A DNA stretch of 64,000 nucleotides, taken from Pseudomonas sp. VD-NE ins (GTDB taxonomy: Bacteria; Pseudomonadota; Gammaproteobacteria; Pseudomonadales; Pseudomonadaceae). The first letter of the stretch is position 1. Each line of letters opens with the position of its first letter. Where the stretch lies: assembly GCF_031882575.1 (NCBI RefSeq), contig NZ_CP134772.1, positions 638,001-702,000 on the forward strand, read 5' to 3'. The notes under the pieces are model-generated. The model worked only from the letters and a program-made list of their open reading frames with translations. It did no database searches and was not told the DNA's origin. The position numbers and the translations under genes are program-made. Below are positions 17,309 through 27,874 of the stretch, in pieces.

Positions 17309-18610
17309 ATGTCTTCAACCACTCAAAAAAGCATTGATATCAAAAAAAGCCTGGTTGAGGCGATTCTGGCCGGTCTGATTGCCCTGATCGTTTTCGGGCC
17401 GATTGTCGGCGTTGTACTCGAGGGTTACAGCTTCAACCTCGAACCGACCCGCGTGGCCTGGATCATCGGCATTGTCATGATCGGCCGCTTTGCCCTCAGC
17501 CTGTTCCTGCAAACGCCCAAGGGCCTGAAAATTCTCGACGGATTCGAGAGCACCGGTTCCGGTGTGCATGTGCTGCCGGCCGATCACAAATCACGCCTGC
17601 GCTGGATCATCCCGCTGCTGATTGTGCTGGCCGTCATCGTGCCGTTTGTCTCCAACTCCTATCTGCTGGGCGTGGTCATCCTCGGGTTGATCTACGTGCT
17701 ACTGGGACTGGGGCTGAACATCGTGGTCGGTCTGGCCGGTCTGCTCGACCTCGGTTACGTGGCGTTCTACGCCATCGGTGCCTACGGTCTGGCGCTCGGT
17801 TACCAGTATCTGGGTCTGGGTTTCTGGACGGTGCTGCCGCTGGCGGCAATCACCGCAGGTCTGGCCGGTTGCATCCTCGGTTTCCCGGTGCTGCGCCTGC
17901 ATGGCGACTACCTGGCGATCGTGACCCTGGGCTTCGGTGAAATCATTCGCCTGATCCTCAACAACTGGTTGTCGCTGACGGGCGGCCCGAACGGTATGCC
18001 GGCACCGCTGCCGACGTTCTTCGGTCTGGAGTTCGGCAAACGGGCGAAGGATGGCGGGGTGCCGTTCCACGAGTTCTTCGGCATCGCCTACAACCCGGAC
18101 GTGAAGTACTACTTTATCTACGCGGTGCTGTTCCTCGTGGTGCTGGCTGTGCTGTACATCAAGCATCGTCTGGTGAAAATGCCGGTCGGTCGTGCGTGGG
18201 AAGCTCTGCGTGAAGATGAGATCGCTTGCCGCTCGATGGGCCTCAACCACGTGCTGGTCAAACTCTCGGCGTTCACCATTGGTGCATCGACGGCAGGTCT
18301 CGCCGGGGTGTTCTTCGCGACCTATCAAGGCTTCGTCAACCCGACCTCGTTCACCTTCTTCGAATCGGCACTGATCCTCGCCATCGTCGTGCTCGGCGGC
18401 ATGGGCTCGACCATCGGCGTGGTGATCGCCGCATTCGTGCTGACTGTCGCTCCTGAACTGCTGCGCGGCTTCGCCGAATATCGCGTGCTGCTGTTCGGCA
18501 TCCTGATGGTGTTGATGATGATCTGGCGACCACGCGGGCTGATCCGCATCAGCCGTACCGGGGTCACTCCACGCAAAGGTGCCATTCACTATGAGAGGAC
18601 TGCGCCATGA
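17309..18610 (+). CDS. livM: Branched-chain amino acid ABC transporter permease LivM
   Basis: A 433-residue permease. An extra N-terminal region of about 90 residues (two hydrophobic helices) precedes the core that begins LLGVVILGLIYVLLGLGLNIVVG; this long N-terminus is normal for Pseudomonas LivM/BraE. The characteristic GWREDEIACRSMG-like loop (AWEALREDEIACRSMGLN) that contacts the ATPase is near residue 300. It overlaps livG by 4 bases (ATGA). Confidence 0.95.
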   Translation: MSSTTQKSIDIKKSLVEAILAGLIALIVFGPIVGVVLEGYSFNLEPTRVAWIIGIVMIGRFALSLFLQTPKGLKILDGFESTGSGVHVLPADHKSRLRWIIPLLIVLAVIVPFVSNSYLLGVVILGLIYVLLGLGLNIVVGLAGLLDLGYVAFYAIGAYGLALGYQYLGLGFWTVLPLAAITAGLAGCILGFPVLRLHGDYLAIVTLGFGEIIRLILNNWLSLTGGPNGMPAPLPTFFGLEFGKRAKDGGVPFHEFFGIAYNPDVKYYFIYAVLFLVVLAVLYIKHRLVKMPVGRAWEALREDEIACRSMGLNHVLVKLSAFTIGASTAGLAGVFFATYQGFVNPTSFTFFESALILAIVVLGGMGSTIGVVIAAFVLTVAPELLRGFAEYRVLLFGILMVLMMIWRPRGLIRISRTGVTPRKGAIHYERTAP

Positions 18611-19479
18611 GTGAAGTCGTACTCTCTGTTGAAAAACTGATGATGCATTTCGGTGGCATCAAGGCCTTGAGTGATGTCAGCCTGAAGGTCAAACGCAACT
18701 CGATCTTCGCCTTGATCGGCCCCAACGGCGCTGGCAAGACCACGGTGTTCAACTGCCTGACCGGGTTCTACAAGGCCTCGGGTGGCAAGATCGAACTCAA
18801 CGTGCGCGGCCAGCAGACTAATGTCATCCAGTTGCTGGGCGAGTCGTTCAAACCGACTGACTTCGTCTCGCCGAAATCTTTCCTCAGCCGCCTGTACTAC
18901 AAAATGTTCGGCGGTACGCATTTGGTGAACCGTGCAGGCCTGGCGCGAACCTTCCAGAACATTCGTTTGTTCAAGGAAATGTCGGTGCTGGAAAACCTGT
19001 TGGTGGCGCAGCACATGTGGGTCAACCGCAACATGCTCGCCGGCATCCTCAACACCAAGGGCTACCGCAAGGCGGAGAGCGACGCGCTGGACGTCGCGTT
19101 CTACTGGCTCGAAGTGGTCGATCTGGTCGACTGCGCCAACCGGCTCGCCGGTGAACTGTCCTACGGCCAACAGCGCCGTCTGGAGATCGCCCGGGCCATG
19201 TGCACGCGTCCGCAGATCATCTGCCTCGACGAACCGGCCGCCGGCCTCAACCCTCAGGAAACCGAAGCGCTGAGCGCGATGATCCGGCTGCTGCGCGACG
19301 AGCACGATCTGACCGTGGTGCTGATCGAACACGACATGGGCATGGTTATGAGTATTTCCGACCACATCGTGGTGCTGGACCACGGCATCGTCATCGCCGA
19401 AGGCGGGCCTGAAGCCATTCGCAACGATCCGAAAGTGATTGCCGCCTACCTGGGCGCCGACGAAGAGGAGCTGGTATGA
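18607..19479 (+). CDS. livG: Branched-chain amino acid ABC transporter ATP-binding protein LivG
   Basis: A 290-residue ATPase with Walker A GPNGAGKTTVFNC, signature LSYGQQRRLEIARAM, Walker B IICLDEP, and the switch histidine in LIEHDMGM. Compared with E. coli LivG it has an insertion of about 30 residues after Walker A (ELNVRGQQTNVIQLLGESF), as in other pseudomonads. Its start overlaps the livM stop and its stop overlaps livF, indicating translational coupling and stoichiometric assembly. Confidence 0.96.
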   Translation: MSEVVLSVEKLMMHFGGIKALSDVSLKVKRNSIFALIGPNGAGKTTVFNCLTGFYKASGGKIELNVRGQQTNVIQLLGESFKPTDFVSPKSFLSRLYYKMFGGTHLVNRAGLARTFQNIRLFKEMSVLENLLVAQHMWVNRNMLAGILNTKGYRKAESDALDVAFYWLEVVDLVDCANRLAGELSYGQQRRLEIARAMCTRPQIICLDEPAAGLNPQETEALSAMIRLLRDEHDLTVVLIEHDMGMVMSISDHIVVLDHGIVIAEGGPEAIRNDPKVIAAYLGADEEELV

Positions 19480-20192
19480 CGCAACCGATCCTCGAACTCA
19501 AAGACCTCGACGTGTTCTACGGACCGATCCAGGCGCTCAAAGGTGTTTCGCTGCAGATCAACGAAGGTGAAACCGTCAGCCTGATCGGCTCCAACGGTGC
19601 GGGCAAATCGACGTTGCTGATGTCGATCTTTGGCCAGCCACGGGCGGCGGGCGGGCAGATTCTCTATCAAGGCGTCGACATCACCCACAAGTCCTCGCAC
19701 TACATCGCTTCCAACGGCATTGCGCAGTCGCCGGAAGGGCGGCGGGTGTTCCCCGACATGACCGTCGAGGAAAACCTGCTGATGGGCACCATTCCGATTG
19801 GCGACAAGTACGCCAAAGAGGACATGCAGCGCATGTTCACGTTGTTCCCTCGGCTGGAAGAGCGGCGCACGCAACGGGCGATGACCATGTCCGGCGGTGA
19901 GCAGCAAATGCTCGCCATTGCCCGTGCGTTGATGAGTCGGCCGAAGCTGTTGCTGCTCGATGAGCCTAGCCTCGGGTTGGCGCCGATTGTGGTGAAGCAG
20001 ATCTTCGCGACCCTGCGCGAATTGGCGAAAACCGGGATGACCATTTTCCTCGTCGAGCAGAACGCCAACCATGCGCTGAAGCTGTCGGACCGGGCGTATG
20101 TGATGGTCAACGGCGAGATTCGCCTGACGGGCACGGGTAAAGAGTTGCTGGTGAATGAGGAGGTGCGTAACGCTTATCTGGGCGGGCACTGA
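19476..20192 (+). CDS. livF: Branched-chain amino acid ABC transporter ATP-binding protein LivF
   Basis: A 238-residue ATPase with Walker A GSNGAGKSTLL, signature MSGGEQQMLAIARAL, Walker B LLLLDEPSLGLAP and the histidine-less switch region VEQNANHAL typical of LivF. It is the last gene of the operon and overlaps livG by 4 bases. A rho-independent terminator follows 19 bases downstream. Confidence 0.96.
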   Translation: MTQPILELKDLDVFYGPIQALKGVSLQINEGETVSLIGSNGAGKSTLLMSIFGQPRAAGGQILYQGVDITHKSSHYIASNGIAQSPEGRRVFPDMTVEENLLMGTIPIGDKYAKEDMQRMFTLFPRLEERRTQRAMTMSGGEQQMLAIARALMSRPKLLLLDEPSLGLAPIVVKQIFATLRELAKTGMTIFLVEQNANHALKLSDRAYVMVNGEIRLTGTGKELLVNEEVRNAYLGGH

Positions 20193-20210
20193 TTCCTCGA
20201 CGTTATGCAC

Positions 20211-20242
20211 AGCCCCGGCGACGCAAGTCCCGGGGCTTTTTC
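20211..20242 (+). terminator. Rho-independent terminator of the liv operon
   Basis: Stem AGCCCCGG and CCGGGGCT with loop CGACGCAAGTC-type, then TTTTTC. It lies just after livF. Confidence 0.88.
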
Positions 20243-20267
20243 ATTCCTCAAACATACCGCACGCCTG

Positions 20268-20347
20268 TGTAGGAGCTGCCGAAGGCTGCGATCTTTTGAT
20301 GTTGTCTTTAAAGATCAAAAGATCGCAGCCTTCGGCAGCTCCTACAG
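20268..20347. repeat. Long REP hairpin (class C, TGTAGGAGCTGCCGAAGG)
   Basis: TGTAGGAGCTGCCGAAGGCT, then GCGATCTTTTGAT on the left is matched by its complement on the right around about a 14-base centre. The stem is nearly perfect over about 33 bases. Related copies are at 10641, 31519 and 61802. Confidence 0.85.
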
Positions 20348-21796
<1,449 letters not shown>

Positions 21797-21812
21797 CACC
21801 GCGTCACGGCCA

Positions 21813-21902
21813 ATCGCTGGCAAGCCAGCTCCCACAGGGTTATCGGTGCACACGAATCTTGTGAGCGACTCGGTACTTGTGGGAGCTGGCTTGCCAGCGA
21901 TG
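21813..21902. repeat. REP pair (class B, CGCTGGCAAGCCAGC)
   Basis: TCGCTGGCAAGCCAGCTCCCACA and its complement TGTGGGAGCTGGCTTGCCAGCGA enclose about 45 bases. It lies between SDR and CDF genes. Confidence 0.85.
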
Positions 21903-21996
21903 AGGCCAGCACAGGCAATAAATCCCGATAAGGTAAACTCCCCTCGCAACAACCCAACCGCACCCCGCGGTTTTCAAGGTTTTTCGAGGAGTCAAA

Positions 21997-22902
21997 GTGA
22001 GTAACCGAGGTGAGCAGGCACTGCTCAAACAATCGACCATTCTGATGTTGGCGGTGGCGATTGCCGGGATCGTCACCGGTTTTGTTTCAGGTTCGCAATC
22101 CATCCTGTTCGATGGTTTTTTCTCGCTGATCGCAACCTTCATCAAAGTCCTGATGCTGATCACTGCCAAGCTGATCGCCAAGGAAAGCAACCACCGTTTC
22201 CAGTTCGGTTTCTGGCACCTGGAGCCGATGGTGCTGCTGATCGAAGGCAGCTTCCTGATGTTGATCGCGATCTACGCGTTTCTCAACGGCGTGTTCGGCA
22301 TCATCAACGGTGGCCGTGAGATCGAGTTGGGGCTGGTGATCATTTATGCGGCGGTATTTACCGTTGTCGAATTCGCCTACTTCTTCTACGTGCGGCAGCG
22401 TAATCGCAAGCTCAAATCCAGTCTGATCCAGTTCGACAACATCAGTTGGCTGGTGGACGCCATGCTTTCCGTGGGCCTGTTGATAAGCTTCCTCGCGGCG
22501 CTGCTGCTCAAGTCTCAGGGCTATGGCCAGTGGGCGGTGTATGTCGACCCGTTGATCCTGATCGTGCTGGCCCTGACCATGTTGCCGCCGGCATTCAAGA
22601 TCCTTGGCCCGGCCTTACGCGATGTGCTGGGGATCGCGCCTGACACACTGGATGATCAGGTGCGCCAGGTGATGGACGCGGCGAAAACCGAACACGGTTT
22701 CGACGATTACGTGTCGTACGTGCAGAAGCACGGCCGGGCACGGTTTATCGAGATTCATGTGGTGTTGCCGGCGAATTATGCGCTGAGCAATGTCGGGCAG
22801 CTGGATGCGTTACGCGAAGAGATTTCCGCGAAACTGGGCAAGCCGGATGCGGCGCGCTGGTTGACCATCAGCTTTACCGGGGACAAGAAGTGGATCGCCT
22901 GA
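21997..22902 (+). CDS. Cation diffusion facilitator (CDF) family transporter
   Basis: A 301-residue inner-membrane protein with about six helices and a C-terminal cytoplasmic domain of the CDF type. The GTG start at 21997 follows CGAGGAGTCAAA. The first-helix sequence GSQSILFDGFFSLIAT and the later FDNISWLVDAMLS show CDF layout, but the usual HxxxD pair of the metal site is not obvious: the positions hold aspartates without the expected histidines. CDF proteins exchange divalent metal for protons. The metal specificity is unknown. Confidence 0.85.
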   Translation: MSNRGEQALLKQSTILMLAVAIAGIVTGFVSGSQSILFDGFFSLIATFIKVLMLITAKLIAKESNHRFQFGFWHLEPMVLLIEGSFLMLIAIYAFLNGVFGIINGGREIELGLVIIYAAVFTVVEFAYFFYVRQRNRKLKSSLIQFDNISWLVDAMLSVGLLISFLAALLLKSQGYGQWAVYVDPLILIVLALTMLPPAFKILGPALRDVLGIAPDTLDDQVRQVMDAAKTEHGFDDYVSYVQKHGRARFIEIHVVLPANYALSNVGQLDALREEISAKLGKPDAARWLTISFTGDKKWIA

Positions 22903-22936
22903 AGACCGCGTAACGGCCATTCGTCGGATCGCCGCC

Positions 22937-23024
22937 CGGAGCAGGCTCGCTCCCACATTGAATTGCGCTGAACACACTAATTGTGAGCCGCACAATCACC
23001 TGTGGGAGCGAGCTTGCTCGCGAA
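22937..23024. repeat. REP pair (class A)
   Basis: GGAGCAGGCTCGCTCCCACA opposes TGTGGGAGCGAGCTTGCTCGCG across about 40 bases, between the convergent CDF and AGE genes. Confidence 0.82.
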
Positions 23025-23037
23025 AGCGATCTATAAA

Positions 23038-24171
23038 TCAGCGAAGATATTCAGCCAGACCGTGGTAGCAAGTCGCCAAGTGATACGGCGTAGTCGAAGG
23101 CATGTCCTTGCGACTCACCTCTCCCAATTCATCCCGGCACTCATGCCAGCCACCGGCATGCAGAAATCGCTGCTGCAACGCCTGCAACTGGCGCAGCACC
23201 ACCGCTTCACTGCCCTGACGCAACGTCAGCGCGCGCAGATATTCCGCCTGCGCCCAGATCCGCTGGGTCGAGTCTCGCGGGCGTCCATCCGTTTCCAGAT
23301 CAAGCATCGCCCGTACCGCACCGGATGACTGCACCACACCGTATTGCTCGGTAAAGGCAAACGCCCGATCCAGCGCCGCATGCAGTTTCGAACTACGCAA
23401 CAACGCCGACGATTCGAGCAGGAAATACCATTCGAACTGATGCCCCGGCTCGTACCAGTTATCCACAGCCCCGAGCGGTTTCTCCATCAGCACGCCATAT
23501 TGCGGATCGACGAACTGCTTGTGCATGGCTGTGCATAACTCCAGCAATGCCTGCTGCGTCGGGGCATCTTCGCGAACCGCCAGGGTGGCCAGAAACGCTT
23601 CGGCCAAGTGCATCAACGGGTTCTGCAGTGGACCGGTTTGCAGGGTGATCCAATCGCGCTCCAGGCAGGCTTCGTACAAGCCATCGCCGGTGGCAAAGCG
23701 TCGGCCAATGATTTCCAGCGCCGCATTCAACGTCGACTCGACCAGCGAATCGCGGGACTTCTCCCAGTAATGCGCGCAGGCAAACAGGATAAAGGCGTGG
23801 GTGTAGAGATCCTTGCGCTGATCCAGCGGCTTGCCCTGCGCATCGATGCTGTAGAACCAGCCGCCATGCTCGGCATCATGAAAGTACCGCTGCAGCGAGC
23901 GGAACAGCGCCGCGGCGCGGACTTCAGCGTTATCCACAACCCCGATCAGACTGGAAAACAGGTACAGCTGCCGTGCACAGGCCATCGCTCGATAGCGTTG
24001 CGGTGGCAGCGGTTGGTGCGTGGCATCCAGCGCCTCGTAGGGCAGCGCCATGTCGGCGTTCCAGCCCGGGCCTTGCCAGAGGGGCACGATCACATTGACG
24101 AAGTGCTGCTGCACAGCGCCGAAGAGGGCGGTCAATTCGGGCAGGGAGGTGGAGCGGGAAGCGTGGGGCAT
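23038..24171 (-). CDS. AGE family epimerase/isomerase
   Basis: A 377-residue (alpha/alpha)6-barrel protein of the N-acylglucosamine 2-epimerase superfamily. Active-site stretches are RKDLYTHAFILFA, EPGHQFEWYFLLE with its His and Glu, and the last barrel histidine in STTPYHLATCYHG. Members interconvert aldose and ketose sugars, for example mannose and fructose, or epimerise N-acylglucosamine. No sugar genes neighbour it, so the substrate is unclear; mannose isomerase is a reasonable first guess. Start ATG at 24171 has GGAG-like purines in front. Confidence 0.88.
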   Translation of the reverse strand: MPHASRSTSLPELTALFGAVQQHFVNVIVPLWQGPGWNADMALPYEALDATHQPLPPQRYRAMACARQLYLFSSLIGVVDNAEVRAAALFRSLQRYFHDAEHGGWFYSIDAQGKPLDQRKDLYTHAFILFACAHYWEKSRDSLVESTLNAALEIIGRRFATGDGLYEACLERDWITLQTGPLQNPLMHLAEAFLATLAVREDAPTQQALLELCTAMHKQFVDPQYGVLMEKPLGAVDNWYEPGHQFEWYFLLESSALLRSSKLHAALDRAFAFTEQYGVVQSSGAVRAMLDLETDGRPRDSTQRIWAQAEYLRALTLRQGSEAVVLRQLQALQQRFLHAGGWHECRDELGEVSRKDMPSTTPYHLATCYHGLAEYLR

Positions 24172-24257
24172 GGGCGGACGTCGTCACGGGCTGGGGCGAT
24201 TGCGCGACATGGTAGCAGAGCGGCGGGCTTTAGAGGTTTGGTGTCTGATCGGCCGTC

Positions 24258-24349
24258 ATCGCTGGCAAGCCAGCTCCCACAGGTTATTGGGTAAGTCCAC
24301 AATTGTGTGAACACCAAATATCCTTGTGGGAGCTGGCTTGCCAGCGATG
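24258..24349. repeat. REP pair (class B)
   Basis: ATCGCTGGCAAGCCAGCTCCCACA and TGTGGGAGCTGGCTTGCCAGCGAT face each other with about 44 bases between. It separates the AGE gene from the hupE/ureJ gene. Confidence 0.85.
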
Positions 24350-24371
24350 AGGCCGGCTCAGGCGATAGAGA

Positions 24372-24944
24372 TTAGCCTGCCAGCAGCCAGGCGCCTGTGA
24401 TTGCTGAGGCAGCACCTGCAAGGCGCACCAACGGTGCAGCCGCCCGAGGCAGGAAACGCACCACCGCATAACCAGCGGCATGCAGTGCGGCCGTCGCGGC
24501 GACGAAACCTGCCGCATACGCCCAAGGACTGCTCATGTCCGGCAATTCCAGCCCATGCGCCACACCGTGGAACAACGCAAACACCGCCGTCGCCAACACC
24601 GCCATGACCAACGGCGGACGCACCGCCAGCGCTACCGCCAGACCCAGCGCCAGCACCGACGCCGCAATCCCGCTTTCCAGCGCCGGCAGTTCCAGCCCTT
24701 CAAACCCGAGCATGCCGCCTATCAACATGGTGCCGACAAATGTGCACGGCAGCGCCCAACGCGCAGCGCCTTGCTGCTGCGCCGCCCACAACCCAACGGC
24801 AATCATCGCCAACAAATGGTCGAGACCACCGATCGGGTGGCTGATGCCGGCGATCAAACCACTGTCACCATGCCCCGGGTGTGCGAAAGCCAGCGCCGGG
24901 GTCAGCAGCAGCGCCACGGCGCCAAGAATACGTTTAAGTGTCAT
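24372..24944 (-). CDS. ureJ: HupE/UreJ family membrane protein (nickel uptake)
   Basis: A 190-residue membrane protein with a cleavable or anchor-like N-terminus ending AFAHPGHGD and about six helices. The histidine-rich motif HPGHGDSG and the first-helix pattern HPIGGLDHLLAMIAVG are family marks. HupE/UreJ members are metal permeases, mostly for nickel, found with urease or hydrogenase genes. It follows ureG, so it probably brings Ni2+ in for urease. A clear AAGGAAG ribosome site precedes the ATG at 24944. Confidence 0.93.
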   Translation of the reverse strand: MTLKRILGAVALLLTPALAFAHPGHGDSGLIAGISHPIGGLDHLLAMIAVGLWAAQQQGAARWALPCTFVGTMLIGGMLGFEGLELPALESGIAASVLALGLAVALAVRPPLVMAVLATAVFALFHGVAHGLELPDMSSPWAYAAGFVAATAALHAAGYAVVRFLPRAAAPLVRLAGAASAITGAWLLAG

Positions 24945-24971
24945 GGATAAGCTTCCTTGTTGATCAGTGAA

Positions 24972-25586
<615 letters not shown>

Positions 25587-25598
25587 CGAGTGTTTCTC

Positions 25599-26273
25599 CT
25601 AAGAACGGAAGAGGCGGCTGTACTGGCGCTCATGGGCCATGCACGCCAGGGACAGACCGAACGCGGCGCTGCCCCTGTGTTCGGGGTTGATTCGGCTGGC
25701 GTCCTGCTGCGCCTGTTGCAACAACGGCAGCAGTTCGCTGGTCAGGCGTTGCGCGGCTTGCTGGCCCAGCGGCAGGGTTTTCATCAGGACGGCGAGCTGG
25801 TTTTCCAGCCAGCTCCATAACCACGCGGCGAGGGCGTCTTGCGGGCTGATGCCCCAGGCGCGCGCGGCCAGCGCCCAGCACAGGGCCAGATGCGGTTCAG
25901 GGCATTGAGCGAGAAAGTCGCGTGCCGGCGCGTCGAGTTCCGGCAAGCCGTTGAGCAACTGCTGCAACGAATAGCCCATCTGCCGGCTCTCCAGATGCAA
26001 CTCGCGCGTCTCGCGACTGGTGCGATGGCTTTCGCAGAGGCTGCGCAACTCGGTCCATTGTTCATCGGCGGCTGCCTGGCAATGCGCAAGCAACAGCGGC
26101 GCTTCGAAGCGCGACAGATTGAGCAGCAACTGATCGCTGATCCAGCGTCGAGCACTGTCCGGGTTGTTCACGCGGCCGTTATCCACCGCCATTTCCAGAC
26201 CTTGCGAATAGCTGTAGCCGCCAATCGGCAGTTGCGGACTGGCCAGGCGCAGCAGCGCCCAGGCCGGATTCAC
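25599..26273 (-). CDS. ureF: Urease accessory protein UreF
   Basis: A 224-residue all-helical protein with the family start ALLRLASPQLPIGGYSYSQGLE. UreF bridges UreD and UreG in the activation complex and gates the GTPase. It uses a GTG start at 26273, whose bases overlap the ureE stop by 4 (GTGA), so translation is coupled. It shows typical length. Confidence 0.95.
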   Translation of the reverse strand: MNPAWALLRLASPQLPIGGYSYSQGLEMAVDNGRVNNPDSARRWISDQLLLNLSRFEAPLLLAHCQAAADEQWTELRSLCESHRTSRETRELHLESRQMGYSLQQLLNGLPELDAPARDFLAQCPEPHLALCWALAARAWGISPQDALAAWLWSWLENQLAVLMKTLPLGQQAAQRLTSELLPLLQQAQQDASRINPEHRGSAAFGLSLACMAHERQYSRLFRS

Positions 26274-26770
26274 AGGCGTACGCCGAACTGATGGAGTTTC
26301 GGCGCGTAGTTGAAGTCTTCGTCGCCGTGGCGTGAATGGTGATGGCCGCCGCCATAGGCACCGTGTTCCGGCTGGAACGGCGCTTCGATGGCTTCGACCT
26401 GCGCGCCGAGTTGTTCGAGCATGGCTTTGAGCACGTAATCGTCAAGCAAACGCAGCCAGCCATCGCCAACCTGCAAGGCAACGTGACGGTTACCCAGGTG
26501 ATAAGCAGCGCGGGTCAGTTCGAAGGCATTGGCGCAGGTGACGTGCAGTAATTGCTCGGGACGGGCGCAGACGCGGACGATGCGGCCGTCTTCAGCTTGT
26601 AGGCATTCGCCGTCATACAGCGGCGACTGACCGCGCTCCAAAAACAACCCGACGTCTTCGCCCTCGGCACTGAAACAGCGCAAACGGCTTTTGCTCCGCG
26701 CTTCGAAGGTCAGGTGCAACTCGGCGGTCCAGACGGGTTGAGGGTCAATTCTGCGGTGAATCACCAGCAT
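26270..26770 (-). CDS. ureE: Urease accessory nickel chaperone UreE
   Basis: A 166-residue metallochaperone. The N-terminal domain starts MLVIHRRIDP, the central dimer domain carries LHVTCANAFELTRAAYHLGNRH, and a C-terminal His-rich tail is visible (GGHHHSRHGDED). The His tail binds Ni2+ for delivery to urease through UreG. ATG at 26770 is preferred to a TTG at 26794 because the family starts at MLVI and GGAAG lies before it. It heads the ureEFG-ureJ operon, which is about 17.8 kb away from ureC in the other urease cluster. Confidence 0.95.
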   Translation of the reverse strand: MLVIHRRIDPQPVWTAELHLTFEARSKSRLRCFSAEGEDVGLFLERGQSPLYDGECLQAEDGRIVRVCARPEQLLHVTCANAFELTRAAYHLGNRHVALQVGDGWLRLLDDYVLKAMLEQLGAQVEAIEAPFQPEHGAYGGGHHHSRHGDEDFNYAPKLHQFGVRL

Positions 26771-26950
26771 CGGAAAACTTCCAGCTATGGACAATGATTG
26801 GGTTAGAGCAAGGGGCTTGCCAATCGGACGAGATGTAGGAAATCCCTGTCGGAGCGTAGTGGATGTTTCAAGATGTTGCGGGAATATGGAATGTTTTGGT
26901 GCGTGAAGATTTTTTAATGCACCAAATGGAGGCTGATGCGCCGAACCAAA

Positions 26951-27055
26951 TGTGGGAGCGACGGTGCGACGATTCGACTTGCTCGCGAATGCAGAGGGTC
27001 AGAGATATAGATGTTGACTGACACGACGCCTTCGCGAGCAAGCTCGCTCCCACAG
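26951..27055. repeat. Degenerate REP pair (class A)
   Basis: TGTGGGAGCGACGGTGCGACG (left, decayed) opposes CTTCGCGAGCAAGCTCGCTC, CCACA (right). The gap of 315 bases between ureE (start 26770) and the TetR gene (end 27086) contains only this element and AT-rich sequence that probably holds the ureE promoter. Confidence 0.75.
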
Positions 27056-27085
27056 GGAATCTTGTGTGTCAGTCATAAAAGGGAG

Positions 27086-27718
27086 TTACTCGGTACTGCC
27101 CAAGCCTTGCCAGTGCTTGAGGCCAATAAAGATAAAACGCAGTTGCTGGGTGATCTTCGCCTGCGGCGTCAGATGCTCCGGCAGCGCTTCAGCGGGTGGG
27201 TCGATGATGTCGGGGAGGGTGGCAAAGACCGACTTGACGATCAGATCTGCCATCACGCTCAGGCCCTCGGCGTCCAGATGCTGCAGCTTGGGCATCATCG
27301 TCAGATCAGAAGCCAGGTCCGAACTGATGTTCTCGCGCAATCGGCCGATTGCCTGACGCACAGGCAGCGAGCCGCCGTATTGCTCACGCGCGAGAAACAG
27401 GAATTGCGAGCGATTGGCGCTGACTACGTCGAGAAAGATCCGCACCGAGGCATCGATGATGCCGCCCATGACGAATTCGTTGTGCCGTACCAAGCGGATG
27501 GTTTCGCGGAAGGTCTGGCCGACTTCACTGACCAGCACCAGGCCCAGCTCATCCATATCGGCAAAATGCCGGTAGAAACCGGTGGGCACGATGCCGGCGG
27601 TTTTTGTTACTTCGCGCAGGCTCAGGCTGCCGAATCCTCGGCCGCTTTCCATGAGGTGGCGGGCAGCGTCCATCAAGGCGTTGCGGGTCTGTTGTTTCTG
27701 TTCGGCGCGGGGCAGCAT
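27086..27718 (-). CDS. desT: TetR family regulator of unsaturated fatty acid synthesis (DesT-like)
   Basis: A 210-residue TetR-family protein. The HTH spans residues 10-55: QTRNALMDAARHLM and SLREVTKTAGIVPTGFYRHFAD, a pattern shared with DesT of P. aeruginosa and FabR of E. coli. Those regulators sense the saturated/unsaturated acyl-CoA ratio and repress desaturase genes. ATG at 27718 begins the family sequence. The desaturase and reductase genes (desB, desC) that sit next to desT in P. aeruginosa are not in this window; a secreted repeat protein gene occupies the adjacent place. The name rests on sequence pattern and the ureE neighbour. Confidence 0.78.
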   Translation of the reverse strand: MLPRAEQKQQTRNALMDAARHLMESGRGFGSLSLREVTKTAGIVPTGFYRHFADMDELGLVLVSEVGQTFRETIRLVRHNEFVMGGIIDASVRIFLDVVSANRSQFLFLAREQYGGSLPVRQAIGRLRENISSDLASDLTMMPKLQHLDAEGLSVMADLIVKSVFATLPDIIDPPAEALPEHLTPQAKITQQLRFIFIGLKHWQGLGSTE

Positions 27719-27830
27719 CGCAGAGTGTGTTCTTTGGCAGGACAAGCGCCGCACTCTAGCAAATCGGCTTTGTCGGCGTCGAACGGGGAGGGCGTGGAGC
27801 GGAAGATTTTATCGGGCCGGAAAAGTCAAA

Positions 27831-27858
27831 AGCCCAATCCGGTGATTGGGCTTTTTTT
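27831..27858. terminator. Rho-independent terminator AGCCCAATC / GATTGGGCT
   Basis: A 9-bp stem with loop CGGT followed by T7 on the plus strand and TTTT on the minus strand. It should end the minus-strand repeat-protein gene (stop at 27875) before desT. Confidence 0.85.
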
Positions 27859-27874
27859 CCAGGCCGCCATGGGC

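Noticed and set aside
20268..20347. Small RNA gene
   Set aside because: The long perfect hairpin is a copy of a repeat family seen at 10641, 31519 and 61802, so no separate RNA gene is claimed.
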